From contig NZ_CP115484.1 of assembly GCF_027627475.1 (NCBI RefSeq), positions 1,549,501 through 1,613,500 on the forward strand: DNA of 64,000 bases, written 5' to 3'. A program made the translations under genes and the position numbers. Each line of letters begins with the position of its first letter. Within the stretch, counting starts at the first letter, position 1. Under the pieces are notes generated by a model. The model had not been told where the DNA came from and searched no databases. It saw only the letters and a list, made by a program, of their open reading frames with translations. Positions 35,253 to 43,973 of this stretch are shown here, one piece after another. The stretch comes from Paenibacillus sp. SYP-B4298 (GTDB taxonomy: Bacteria; Bacillota; Bacilli; Paenibacillales; Paenibacillaceae).

Positions 35253-37766
35253 ATGAGCATGCAGCAATGGAACATGCATGAAGCGCAAGCTTTTGCCCAG
35301 ATATGGAGGCAAGGAACCGAGGGCATCCAGGGAAGAACTTCACTTCCATTAAACAGTGTCCAGCATCGCGTATGCAGGACGTTTGAGACCGAGGATTTCG
35401 CGATGGACCCGCAAGCAAGGCTGCTCCAGTCGGACCGAGCCTTATGCTGTACGGCGCTGGCTATTACATTGTGGAAATACAACTGGGGACTGGAGGAGAT
35501 CGTATTCGGCCTTCAGTTAAGAGGAACGGTCTACCCGCTCCGGGTGACGATCAAGCCGGGCATGACGGTCGAGGAGGTTCAAGCGCAAGTAGCGGAGATG
35601 CTGGAAGGGTATGCCGAGTTCGCCGCTTATGCGATGAGCCATGTCATGGGGTGCAAGAATACGCTCGCTGACCTGTACAGTGCGATTGACTGCACGCTGT
35701 CCTTCGAGGAGCCGCAAGAGCGCCACCGCTTTATGTTGCAGCTTCGCCCGGACGATACGGGAGCAGGCGGCATACGGGCGACATACGGTGTGGAGCAACT
35801 GACTGCGGCGACCGTGGAGCGGCTTGTAGGCCACTATGCTCAAGTGCTCAGCCAAGCATCTGCCTACCCACAGCGGACGGTGGCAGAGGTTGATCTCCTC
35901 ATGCCTATGGAGCGTGAACAACTACTGCGGCACTTCAATCCCCCTTACGTCGAGGCTGATCCTGAGGCGGTGCCTGTTCAACTGCTGTTCGAGCGTCAAG
36001 TGGCCCAGACGCCGCATCATACGGCTGTCATCTTCCACGGCGTGCCGCTCACCTATGAGGAAGTGAACCGCCGAGCCAATCGGCTGGCTCATTACTTGAG
36101 ACAACGCGGGGTTCAGCCCGAGGATAAGGTGGGCATCATGCTGGAGCGGTCGCATGACATGATTATTGGCGTACTCGGCATATTGAAGGCAGGTGGAGCC
36201 TATGTGCCGATTGACCCGGCATTCCCGCAGGAGCGCTGCGCGTATATGCTGCGCAACAGCGGAGCGGTGATGGCCATCAGCGAGCAGAGCTGCTGCGGCA
36301 AGCTGGAGCAACTGACGACAGTTATTCGGCTCGATGATGCAGCGATAGCGCAATGCAGCTCCGACAATCCGGCGATCGTTAATCATGCCCGCCAGCTTGC
36401 CTATGTGATCTACACCTCGGGTTCCACTGGCACACCGAAGGGGGTGATGGTCGAGCATAGCCAAATCTATAGCTTGCTGGATTGGATGCAGGGAGAATTC
36501 CGCCTGCAGGCAGGCGAATGGTCGGTTCATCGGACGAATCTGACCTTTGACCCTTCTGTATGGGAGATGCTGTGGCCTCTGTGTACCGGAGGCACCGTAC
36601 TGCTGCTGACGAAGGAGCAGGGGATGGATGCCTATTATCTGCTGTCGCTCATGAAGGAGAATGAGCGGATCAAAATGCTGTTCCTTCCGTCCTCCCTGGT
36701 CAAAACGATTCTCTATCTGCTGGAGAACCAGGAGCGGGACGCAACAATCACGATGCCTCTCTACCATTTTGGTGCAGAACCGATCAGCATGGAGGTGCTG
36801 AAGAAAAGCTACGCTTATCTGAATGGCCGAATCATCAATACGTATGGCCCTACGGAATGCACGGTTTTTAATACCTATTATTATGTCGATCGGGATGACC
36901 CGCGGGATATTGTGCCGATCGGCAAGCCGATCCGCAATAACGCGCTCTATGTCCTGTCGCCGGAGCTTGAGCTGATGCCGATCAAGGCGGTGGGAGAAAT
37001 CTGCATTGCCGGCAGCAACGTATCCCGGGGCTATATCCATGACAGTGAACGGACGGCGGAGAAATTCGTGGCTAACCCGTTCGGCCCAGGTCGTCTCTAT
37101 CGTACAGGCGATCTGGGTCGCTGGCTGGAGGATGGCAATATCGAGATTATCGGCCGAGCGGACAATCAGGTCAAAATTAGAGGACGCCGCATAGAACCGA
37201 GCGAGGTTGAGCTGGCCTTTATTCGTTATGAAGGGGTTCACGATTGCAAGGTGCTGGTGAACAAGGAGGAGGAGTCGAAGCAGCTTGTGGCCTATATGGT
37301 CTTGAATGAGGGAGCGGATCTGTCCGGGCTTCAGCTTCATCTGGGGCGAGAGCTGCCGGAGTATCTCATTCCACCCGTGATCCGCATCCTGCCCCGCATA
37401 CCGCTGACGGTCAACGGCAAGGTCGACTATGCAGCCTTGGCAGCGATAGATAAGCAGGATACAACGGAGCACGAGGACAGGCCAAGCGCGGATCATGAGG
37501 TCGAGGAGCTAGGTGTCATCTGGTTCGTCATCCAGACGCTTGCCGCCCTCCTGAAGCTGGAGAGGCCGATCCGTAAGGATCAGAGCTTAACGGAGCTGGG
37601 GATGAACTCCTTGACCTTCGCCCGCATGATGGCCGAGATCGCATGCGAGTATCCCTTTGACGTCGACGGGGTGGATGCTACATACGATAAGTTCAGCACA
37701 CCTAACGATGTGGTGAGCTATATTATGCGCCGTATGCAGCAGGAGGGGGAGAGGACTGCGATCTAG
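35253..37766 (+). CDS. Single-module nonribosomal peptide synthetase (partial C, A, PCP)
   Basis: 837 residues. Residues 1-220 resemble the C-terminal lobe of a condensation domain; the N-terminal lobe and HHxxxDG catalytic motif are absent. A full adenylation domain covers about 235-740, with YIYTSGSTGTPKGV-type A3 (VIYTSGSTGTPKGVM), NTYGPTE (A5), GELCIAG-like GEICIAG, YRTGDLGRW and the A10 lysine in P-L-T-V-N-G-K-V. A carrier domain follows, with phosphopantetheine Ser786 in L-G-M-N-S-L. No thioesterase is present. By-eye specificity positions read roughly D-P-W-F-Y-F-T-V-F-K; I cannot assign the amino acid. GGGAGG precedes the start. The exporter and BtrH-like genes follow. Confidence 0.9.
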   Translation: MSMQQWNMHEAQAFAQIWRQGTEGIQGRTSLPLNSVQHRVCRTFETEDFAMDPQARLLQSDRALCCTALAITLWKYNWGLEEIVFGLQLRGTVYPLRVTIKPGMTVEEVQAQVAEMLEGYAEFAAYAMSHVMGCKNTLADLYSAIDCTLSFEEPQERHRFMLQLRPDDTGAGGIRATYGVEQLTAATVERLVGHYAQVLSQASAYPQRTVAEVDLLMPMEREQLLRHFNPPYVEADPEAVPVQLLFERQVAQTPHHTAVIFHGVPLTYEEVNRRANRLAHYLRQRGVQPEDKVGIMLERSHDMIIGVLGILKAGGAYVPIDPAFPQERCAYMLRNSGAVMAISEQSCCGKLEQLTTVIRLDDAAIAQCSSDNPAIVNHARQLAYVIYTSGSTGTPKGVMVEHSQIYSLLDWMQGEFRLQAGEWSVHRTNLTFDPSVWEMLWPLCTGGTVLLLTKEQGMDAYYLLSLMKENERIKMLFLPSSLVKTILYLLENQERDATITMPLYHFGAEPISMEVLKKSYAYLNGRIINTYGPTECTVFNTYYYVDRDDPRDIVPIGKPIRNNALYVLSPELELMPIKAVGEICIAGSNVSRGYIHDSERTAEKFVANPFGPGRLYRTGDLGRWLEDGNIEIIGRADNQVKIRGRRIEPSEVELAFIRYEGVHDCKVLVNKEEESKQLVAYMVLNEGADLSGLQLHLGRELPEYLIPPVIRILPRIPLTVNGKVDYAALAAIDKQDTTEHEDRPSADHEVEELGVIWFVIQTLAALLKLERPIRKDQSLTELGMNSLTFARMMAEIACEYPFDVDGVDATYDKFSTPNDVVSYIMRRMQQEGERTAI

Positions 37767-37779
37767 CGCAGCCCTCTCC
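37748..37779 (+). other. Hairpin across the synthetase stop codon
   Basis: ggagaggactgcg pairs with cgcagccctctcc, one mismatch, loop atctag containing the TAG stop. No T tract, so it may tune expression of the exporter rather than end transcription. Confidence 0.5.
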
Positions 37780-37847
37780 ATAGTGGCTTGGGCTTAGCGT
37801 AGTGCAGGAGCAGCTATTCATGCGTCTTCCCTGAGGAGTGATAATCG

Positions 37848-38831
37848 ATGTCGATCCTGGTTCAGCATCTGACCAAGCATTATGAATACTACGAGAAGGA
37901 GGTAGGATTAAGGCATTCGCTTAAAAATCTGTTCCATCGCCACAAGCTGATCAAGGAAGCGGTAAAGGGGATATCCTTCGAGATTGCCCCTGGTGAGATC
38001 GTCGGGTTTCTCGGTCCGAACGGGGCAGGCAAGACGACCGCACTCAAGATGCTCTCTGGCATCCTGCATCCGACGGCAGGGGATGCTTCGGTTCTGGGCT
38101 TCCGGCCGTGGGAGCGCAAGAAAGCTTTCAAGCGGCAAATCTCGATTGTAATGGGGCAAAAAAATCAACTATGGTGGGATCTTCCGGCCAACGAATCGCT
38201 ATATTTGAACAAATGCATCTATGAGCTGGATGACAGGGCATACGCGGACACGCTGGACGAGCTGGTTACCTTGCTGGATGTCAAGGAGCAGCTAAAGGTG
38301 CAGCTAAGACGACTATCGCTGGGAGAACGCATGAAGATGGAGCTTGTCGCAGCGCTTATCCATCAACCCAAGGTGATTTTGCTCGATGAACCCACGATTG
38401 GACTGGATGTGCTCTCACAGCAGAGCATTCGTCATTTTCTCAAGCAATATAACCGGGAGAAGCAGGCGACGATCCTGCTGACGAGCCACTATATGCAAGA
38501 TATTCAGGCGCTGTGCGACCGAACGCTGGTGATTAACCATGGCAGCCTCGTCTATGACGGCCCGCTTACCCACATCCGCCATGCCGACCGCCATATCAAA
38601 CGGATTACGCTGCAGCTCTATGATACGGTGGAGTCGCATGTACTGGAGCAATTCGGCAGGCTTACGGTGTACAAGGGGCTTCAGGCTACGCTTGAGGTGC
38701 CAGGAGACGAGCTGAAGCGTGTATCGTTGCTGCTGCTGGAGCAGCTTCCTGTCGTTGATTTTACTGTAGAGGAGCCGCCGATCGAGGACGGAATTGCCGA
38801 ATTGTTCAAGAGGGTGGCGGTGGTGCGGTGA
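37848..38831 (+). CDS. ABC-2 exporter ATP-binding protein
   Basis: 327 residues. Walker A is GPNGAGKT, the signature is L-S-L-G-E-R, Walker B is VILLDEPTIGLD, with the switch His in LLTSHY. The long N-terminal insertion (YEYYEKEVGLRHSLKNLFHRH) marks the COG4586 subgroup, which works with two different ABC2_membrane_6 permeases, exactly as found downstream. I infer export of the product made by the synthetase upstream. GAGGAGTG gives the start. Confidence 0.92.
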   Translation: MSILVQHLTKHYEYYEKEVGLRHSLKNLFHRHKLIKEAVKGISFEIAPGEIVGFLGPNGAGKTTALKMLSGILHPTAGDASVLGFRPWERKKAFKRQISIVMGQKNQLWWDLPANESLYLNKCIYELDDRAYADTLDELVTLLDVKEQLKVQLRRLSLGERMKMELVAALIHQPKVILLDEPTIGLDVLSQQSIRHFLKQYNREKQATILLTSHYMQDIQALCDRTLVINHGSLVYDGPLTHIRHADRHIKRITLQLYDTVESHVLEQFGRLTVYKGLQATLEVPGDELKRVSLLLLEQLPVVDFTVEEPPIEDGIAELFKRVAVVR

Positions 38832-39637
38832 ATATACTGGGGAAATACGGGTACGCCTTCCTGCTGGGCTTCAAGCGAACGATGGAGTATCGGCTGAGCT
38901 TCTTCCTGAGCATCCTGAGCTGTCTGTTTCCGATGGTCATTCAATATTATCTGTGGACATCGATGTATGCTCACTCCACCGATCTGATGATCTTTGGCTA
39001 TTCGTACCGACAGATGATCCTGTATGTGCTGCTGGCGAGTCTATTAACGCTAGTGGTCAGCGCCGGGTTCGAATGGGAGATCGCCAGCGATATTAAGGAA
39101 GGCGGATTGAATGCGGTGCTGGTGCGGCCCTTACATTATTTCCTATACCGGATTAGCAGCTTTCTGGGCGGTAAACTGCTGCAGGTGCTGCTCAGCCTCG
39201 CGGTGATTGCCGCACTGCTGATGGTATATCCGTCGATCGCCGGTCAGATGTGGCAGCTAAGGGATATTGCCTGGTTTGCTGCTGCCTTGCTCAACGGCGT
39301 GGTTATGAACATGTTGATCTTCTATTGCTTGAGTATGCTGGCCTTCTGGATTTCGGAGGTGTGGGGTGTATTTGCCGGGTTTGGCGTAGTAAGCAGTCTG
39401 TTCAGCGGGGGAGTGTTCCCGATCGAAGTGTTTGGGGTCGTGGTGAATCGGCTGCTCGATTATCTGCCCTTCAAATACATCGTGTATTTCCCGGTCAATG
39501 TGCTGACCTTTCGCGTGACGGGTACGGCCGTGCTGGAAGGCATCGCGATACAGCTCGGCTGGATGGCGCTGCTGGCATTACTGGCTCAGGTCATATGGCG
39601 AATCGGTACGAAAAAGTACATCTCTATTGGAGGGTAG
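38828..39637 (+). CDS. ABC-2 family exporter permease (first)
   Basis: A 269-residue membrane protein with about six spans and a loop EIASDIKEGGLNAVLVRPLHY between the first pairs, characteristic of the COG4587/COG3694 permeases (known examples are mostly uncharacterised). The start is GTG overlapping the ATPase stop as GTGA, indicating translational coupling. It forms a heterodimer with the next permease, by analogy. Confidence 0.88.
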   Translation: MNILGKYGYAFLLGFKRTMEYRLSFFLSILSCLFPMVIQYYLWTSMYAHSTDLMIFGYSYRQMILYVLLASLLTLVVSAGFEWEIASDIKEGGLNAVLVRPLHYFLYRISSFLGGKLLQVLLSLAVIAALLMVYPSIAGQMWQLRDIAWFAAALLNGVVMNMLIFYCLSMLAFWISEVWGVFAGFGVVSSLFSGGVFPIEVFGVVVNRLLDYLPFKYIVYFPVNVLTFRVTGTAVLEGIAIQLGWMALLALLAQVIWRIGTKKYISIGG

Positions 39638-39642
39638 GCGGC

Positions 39643-40458
39643 ATGGTCAAGCGAGTGGCACGTACCGTCCGAAAATATAGCAAGCTTTATTTGCTTTTTG
39701 TTAAAAATTGCATCCTGGCCGAGATGGAGTACCGGGCGAACTTCTGGATGGGCATCGGGGTGGAGTGCTCCTGGCTGATTTCCAAGCTGTTGTATGCGTT
39801 GGTATTTTTTCAAAGCGGCATCGACATCTACGGTTTCTCGCCTGATGCGATGCTGGTCTTCATCGGCATGCATACCGTGATGACCGGCATTCTGATCAGC
39901 TTCTTCTGGCCCAACTTCGGCCGCATGACCGAGTATGTCCGCACCGGCACCCTGGATGTGCTCATTACGAAGCCCGTGTCCCTGCAATTCATCGTTACAC
40001 TGCGGCATTTCAGCTTCGGCACACTGATTCCCAATGTGATTGGGGGACTCGTCATGATTGCAACCGGTCTGATCAGGCTGCGGCTGGACATCGGCTGGCG
40101 GGAGATAGGCGCATTTGCGATCTTCGTGGCATTAAGCACAGCGATTAGCTACGGGTTGTTTTTGTTGCCGAATCTGCTGACGTTCAAGGTGGTGGAGATG
40201 GGGCCAATCAATATGATGATGAGCCAGATGCAGGAAATGAACAATGTACCGATGATTGTTTATTCCAAGTGGCTGCAATTTGCCGGGATCTACCTGTTCC
40301 CGCTCTTTGCCATATCGAATATATTCCCGTTGTTCGTGCTGCAGCAAGCCGATCCTGGCATGCTCGCTGCGGCTTTCCTGTCTCCGGTAGTGCTGCTGGT
40401 CGCTATCCGATGGCTATGGGGACGAGCGATTCGAAGCTATGCCAGCGCCAGCAGCTAG
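39643..40458 (+). CDS. ABC-2 family exporter permease (second)
   Basis: A 271-residue permease with about six spans. The segment GRMTEYVRTGTLDVLITKPVS parallels the GGLNAVLVRPLHY loop of its neighbour and marks the paralogous partner. It begins at ATG 39643 behind GGAGGG, only 5 bases after the first permease. The open frame extends further upstream in sequence overlapping the first permease, but that part lacks a ribosome binding site and is rejected as coding. Confidence 0.88.
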   Translation: MVKRVARTVRKYSKLYLLFVKNCILAEMEYRANFWMGIGVECSWLISKLLYALVFFQSGIDIYGFSPDAMLVFIGMHTVMTGILISFFWPNFGRMTEYVRTGTLDVLITKPVSLQFIVTLRHFSFGTLIPNVIGGLVMIATGLIRLRLDIGWREIGAFAIFVALSTAISYGLFLLPNLLTFKVVEMGPINMMMSQMQEMNNVPMIVYSKWLQFAGIYLFPLFAISNIFPLFVLQQADPGMLAAAFLSPVVLLVAIRWLWGRAIRSYASASS

Positions 40459-40502
40459 CGCATGGAATGAAGCCGCCAAGCGGCTAATGAAGGAAGGGAT
40501 TG

Positions 40503-42080
40503 ATGATGCAAGCCGTTCATGATGTCAAGCCGATCCGGACGACCGGTCTGGATTGCCTGGAATGTCTGATTGCTACGATGGCGGAGCATTGGGGGCGTGG
40601 TTACCAGCTCATGTTTTTGCAGCATCATACATTCGATTACATCCGTAGTGAAGAACACCCGCTCGCCCGCAATCTGATCTGCAACCCGCTCCGCTCCTTT
40701 GATAATCTCCTCACGTACCACGGCATTGCGTTTGAACGCTTCAACGGCTTCACCGGGGAGACGGCACTGGCGCATATCTATGATCAGGTGGAGCGGGGGA
40801 CATGTCTCATTGTCGAATTGCTCGCTGCATCCATCCCGTGGGATGTTCATTATGAATCGAATCATATGACGGATACCCATGCTGTGCTGGTTATTGGCGT
40901 TGATCGTCAAGGTGAACGAGTGCTCTGTACGGACAGCTTCTATGAACAATACCGCGTGGAACTGCCTGTAGAGTGTATCAGAAAGGGCTATGTGATGCAT
41001 GCAGCCATCCGACTGGCAGGTGATGAGACTTCTGGCCTGGACGATGTGACCGAGACGCTGCTGATACAGTTGTTCCGTACAGACGTGCAACGCAGGGGCG
41101 AGGCGATTCACCAGTTGGCTGAGGATATTGCTAGCCGGGATATGGCCGTTGAGGTCGGGGCCGAACCGGAGCAATCGGAGTTCGTTCAGACCTTGTTTCG
41201 GATCAGCAAGCTGTACAAGCAGCTAGGGCTGATTGCAGGGCAGCTTCAGGCTGCAAGGAGCGGGATTGGGGGGCATACATGGAGCGAATGCCTTGACATT
41301 ATCGGCAATCGTTGGGGAATTGTCGCAGCCATGATGATGAAGCTGGCGTGTGCGCCGAAGGATGCCAAGCTGATCAGCGCTGTGGTGCAGCGCTTGAAGC
41401 AGATTGCCGAGCTGGAGCAGGAAATGGCCGTAGCGCTGGCGGATTCGGGCCGGAGTCAGCCAAATACCATCCCGTACAGCAAGCATGGAGCGGTGGAGAT
41501 CGGGGATTATGCACAATTTGTGAATGTAGAACTGGACGCTTACTACAACAACCACGGATTTTACAAGGATGCCGATACACGAGCCGCCCGATTGGCCTGC
41601 GATGGTTCATTTGCCCTGGATGACGGGACGTTATTCGGTCGTACACTTGCGGTCGGGCGGATGAAGTTCAAGCTGCCGAGGCTGCGGCCTGATAAGGATG
41701 ACAATCTGTCTTGCCAGGGGCAAGTGGTTCCGATTCAGCCGGGCAAGTACAGCGCAATCTGCCTTCTCGCCTGCAGTGAATGGGGGCATGCGACAGAGCC
41801 GTTCATGGTTATCGACGAAGACGGACAGCTCCATTCTGTCATGATGCAGTTCACCGATTGGTATGAGCATGATCCCCAGTATGGCGAGCAGGCCGCTTGG
41901 AGAGGCAAGCTGGGGCGATGGGCCGAGGACGGAACCATCTGCAAGGGGGATAGCATGCATACGATCTATGCTGATTGCTATCCGTTAGAGTTGTCTGGAG
42001 CCATCATTGGTCTGCAGCTACCGTATTGCCCGAATCTCCATCTGTTCGCCATGTCGTTGATCCGGCTTCAGGAGCGATAG
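40503..42080 (+). CDS. BtrH-like acyltransferase/cysteine-peptidase-fold protein fused to a carbohydrate-type beta-sandwich
   Basis: 525 residues. Residues 1-180 resemble the BtrH N-terminal domain, a papain-like fold; the presumed triad is Cys18 or Cys21 (GLDCLECL), His126 (THAVLVIGV) and Asp144 (CTDSFYEQY). In butirosin synthesis BtrH moves an acyl group from a carrier protein to an aminoglycoside. Residues 180-300 are helical. Residues 325-525 (VNVELDAYYNNHGF to LHLFAMSLIRL) resemble the beta-sandwich found at the end of some secreted GH92-type glycosidases, but no signal peptide is present. I infer transfer of the synthetase-bound aminoacyl group to an unknown acceptor. ATG 40506 is an equally possible start. 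Confidence 0.7.
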   Translation: MMQAVHDVKPIRTTGLDCLECLIATMAEHWGRGYQLMFLQHHTFDYIRSEEHPLARNLICNPLRSFDNLLTYHGIAFERFNGFTGETALAHIYDQVERGTCLIVELLAASIPWDVHYESNHMTDTHAVLVIGVDRQGERVLCTDSFYEQYRVELPVECIRKGYVMHAAIRLAGDETSGLDDVTETLLIQLFRTDVQRRGEAIHQLAEDIASRDMAVEVGAEPEQSEFVQTLFRISKLYKQLGLIAGQLQAARSGIGGHTWSECLDIIGNRWGIVAAMMMKLACAPKDAKLISAVVQRLKQIAELEQEMAVALADSGRSQPNTIPYSKHGAVEIGDYAQFVNVELDAYYNNHGFYKDADTRAARLACDGSFALDDGTLFGRTLAVGRMKFKLPRLRPDKDDNLSCQGQVVPIQPGKYSAICLLACSEWGHATEPFMVIDEDGQLHSVMMQFTDWYEHDPQYGEQAAWRGKLGRWAEDGTICKGDSMHTIYADCYPLELSGAIIGLQLPYCPNLHLFAMSLIRLQER

Positions 42081-42225
42081 CAAGGAGGAGTAGCTAGGGC
42101 GTGTAGGCCAACCTGCATAAGGAGAGTATTACTGTCTTTTCGCTCCCTGCGGAGTTTGCAAGCACACCCTGGAAGCAATAGGCAAGTAGGTAAGACCAAA
42201 ATCCATTAAAAGCGGGTGATGGAAT

Positions 42226-42912
42226 ATGGACAGGCATAGACTGGGCTGGAGCAAACAACAACTGCTGTTGTATTTGTCCGGCTGCCTCATTTTCTCTCTA
42301 GGTGCGAAATGCTTCATCGACTCCAGGTTGGGGACAGATCCGCTGGATGTGCTGGTGCTGGGGATCGTCAGGCATACCGGCTGGACGATCGGGATCATAT
42401 CCGGCCTGCTGGCGATTGCATTCCTTGTCTTGTGGTCGGTATGGAACCGGAAGCTTCCCCCGATTACTCCGTTCATCACGATGTTTCTCATTGGCAGCTT
42501 AATTGATCTATGGAATTATGTCAGTCTGGAGACCACGACCTATTCGCTCATAAAGTCGGCATACCTGATCATGCTGATCGGACTACTGTTAGCTGCTTAC
42601 GGCTCCGCGCTGATCATCATGAGCGGGATTGGTATCCGCACGATGGATCTGGTGGCGATTACGATGGTTGAGAAATGGGGATGGAAATTTTTCTATGCGA
42701 AGATGCTGTTTGAAGTGTTGTTTGTCCTCTCGGGCTGGCTGCTAGGCGGACCGGTGGGCATTGGTACCCTCTTCTTCGTCGCGCTGGTTGGACCGGGGCT
42801 GGTTCTGTTCATGTCATGGAACGAGAAGGTATTCGGCTGGACGAATTATGGCCTGGGTCGTCAGCGCCGATACCATCTGAGTCAAGGTGCCAATGCGCCC
42901 TCTGTTTCCTGA
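42226..42912 (+). CDS. YczE/YyaS-family membrane protein
   Basis: A 228-residue protein with about five or six spans. The opening (LYLSGCLIFSLGAKCFIDSRLGTDPLDVLVLG) and central ALIIMSGIGIRTMDLVAI match the YczE family of uncharacterised Firmicutes membrane proteins. In Bacillus subtilis yczE sits beside the surfactin phosphopantetheinyl transferase gene and affects lipopeptide production, an intriguing parallel with the synthetase cluster upstream, though no more than that. It starts 145 bases after the BtrH-like gene, so its place in the operon is uncertain. Confidence 0.82.
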   Translation: MDRHRLGWSKQQLLLYLSGCLIFSLGAKCFIDSRLGTDPLDVLVLGIVRHTGWTIGIISGLLAIAFLVLWSVWNRKLPPITPFITMFLIGSLIDLWNYVSLETTTYSLIKSAYLIMLIGLLLAAYGSALIIMSGIGIRTMDLVAITMVEKWGWKFFYAKMLFEVLFVLSGWLLGGPVGIGTLFFVALVGPGLVLFMSWNEKVFGWTNYGLGRQRRYHLSQGANAPSVS

Positions 42913-43058
42913 CGTGATGCTCCAAGAACGCTTGCCTGCCACATCTGGCGAAGGAGCGGCAGTCACAGTACCCGAAAAGAATCGGCGATTGTACCTGACG
43001 GTCATCCTCCTATTCGAATATAGTGCAGGAGTTGCTTGCTTGGAGAGGAGAAGTTTGG

Positions 43059-43823
43059 ATGCATTATGTCATTATTAATGCAGATGATTTCGGCCTGTCA
43101 CCAGCCGTCAACCGTGGGATCGTGCAGGCGCATCGGTCCGGGGGAGTGACGAGCACCTCCTTGATGGTGAACATGCCAGGGTTCGAGGATGCGCTGCACC
43201 TGGCGGCATCTGTGCCTGGATTATCGATCGGCTTGCATTTTAATCTCACCTATGGCCGTCCGGTCTCCACCCCGGAGCAAGTGTCATCACTCATCGGGGC
43301 AGATGGCCTGTTCCACCGCTCTCAGCCGATTGAGCTATGGCATCCGCTGCATGTCGAACGGGAGCTGTCTGCACAATGGCGGCGTATGACGGATGCGGGC
43401 CTGCGGCCGACGCATCTGGATTCGCATCATCTGCTGCATCAGATGCATCGCATGATCTACCGTGTCATGGTGGACAAAGCGTGTCGCGAGGGTGTGCCAC
43501 TGCGGCGATCACAGATTGACCATGGACTGCCTTCCCGGTCTGATCTGCTCATGACGGGGGGGATCCTGCTCGATACGTATGGAGATGATGGAGCTGCTGC
43601 CCGGTTGCACACTTATTTGCGTGAGCTTGCTCCAGGCTGCACGGAGATTGCCTGCCATCCGGGTTATGTTGATGCTGCGCTATGTACGGTGTCTGACTGG
43701 ACGGAGCTGCGCGAGCGTGAGCTGTCCGTCTTCGCTGATCCTGAGCTGCCGGTCGCAATGAGCCAATTAGGCATTCATCCCATCAGCTATCGCGTCTGGA
43801 GAATGGAGCACGCCATCATGTAG
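43059..43823 (+). CDS. ChbG/HpnK-family carbohydrate deacetylase (YdjC-like)
   Basis: A 254-residue deacetylase. NADDFGLSPAVN at residues 7-18 gives the catalytic aspartates, THLDSHHLLHQ the metal histidines, and EIACHPGYVD the C-terminal histidine, all in the usual YdjC order. Relatives remove acetyl groups from N-acetylated oligosaccharides such as diacetylchitobiose. ATG 43059 follows GAGAGGAG and starts right at the family's conserved N-terminus. The gene seems to stand alone. Confidence 0.9.
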   Translation: MHYVIINADDFGLSPAVNRGIVQAHRSGGVTSTSLMVNMPGFEDALHLAASVPGLSIGLHFNLTYGRPVSTPEQVSSLIGADGLFHRSQPIELWHPLHVERELSAQWRRMTDAGLRPTHLDSHHLLHQMHRMIYRVMVDKACREGVPLRRSQIDHGLPSRSDLLMTGGILLDTYGDDGAAARLHTYLRELAPGCTEIACHPGYVDAALCTVSDWTELRERELSVFADPELPVAMSQLGIHPISYRVWRMEHAIM

Positions 43824-43973
43824 CTGCACGGGAGCAGCGCTAGCGCCAGCAGTCCGCCAGATAAGCTGCTGGAAGCACAGGAAGCAAGCCGACTAGCGAT
43901 TGAGCGGTTAGCTCCCTGTGTCTGCTTCTTCATCTCTGCCCGGCTATGGCAGCGATCGGGTACGAAGGACAGC

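Noticed and set aside
35922-37496. A 524-codon open frame on the reverse strand inside the peptide synthetase
   Set aside because: It is antisense to a well-conserved adenylation domain, has no ribosome binding site and gives a low-complexity His/Arg/Gln-rich product.
39250-39642. Extended N-terminus of the second ABC-2 permease
   Set aside because: The upstream frame overlaps the first permease, encodes Cys/Arg-rich sequence unlike a membrane protein and has no ribosome binding site; ATG 39643 has one.
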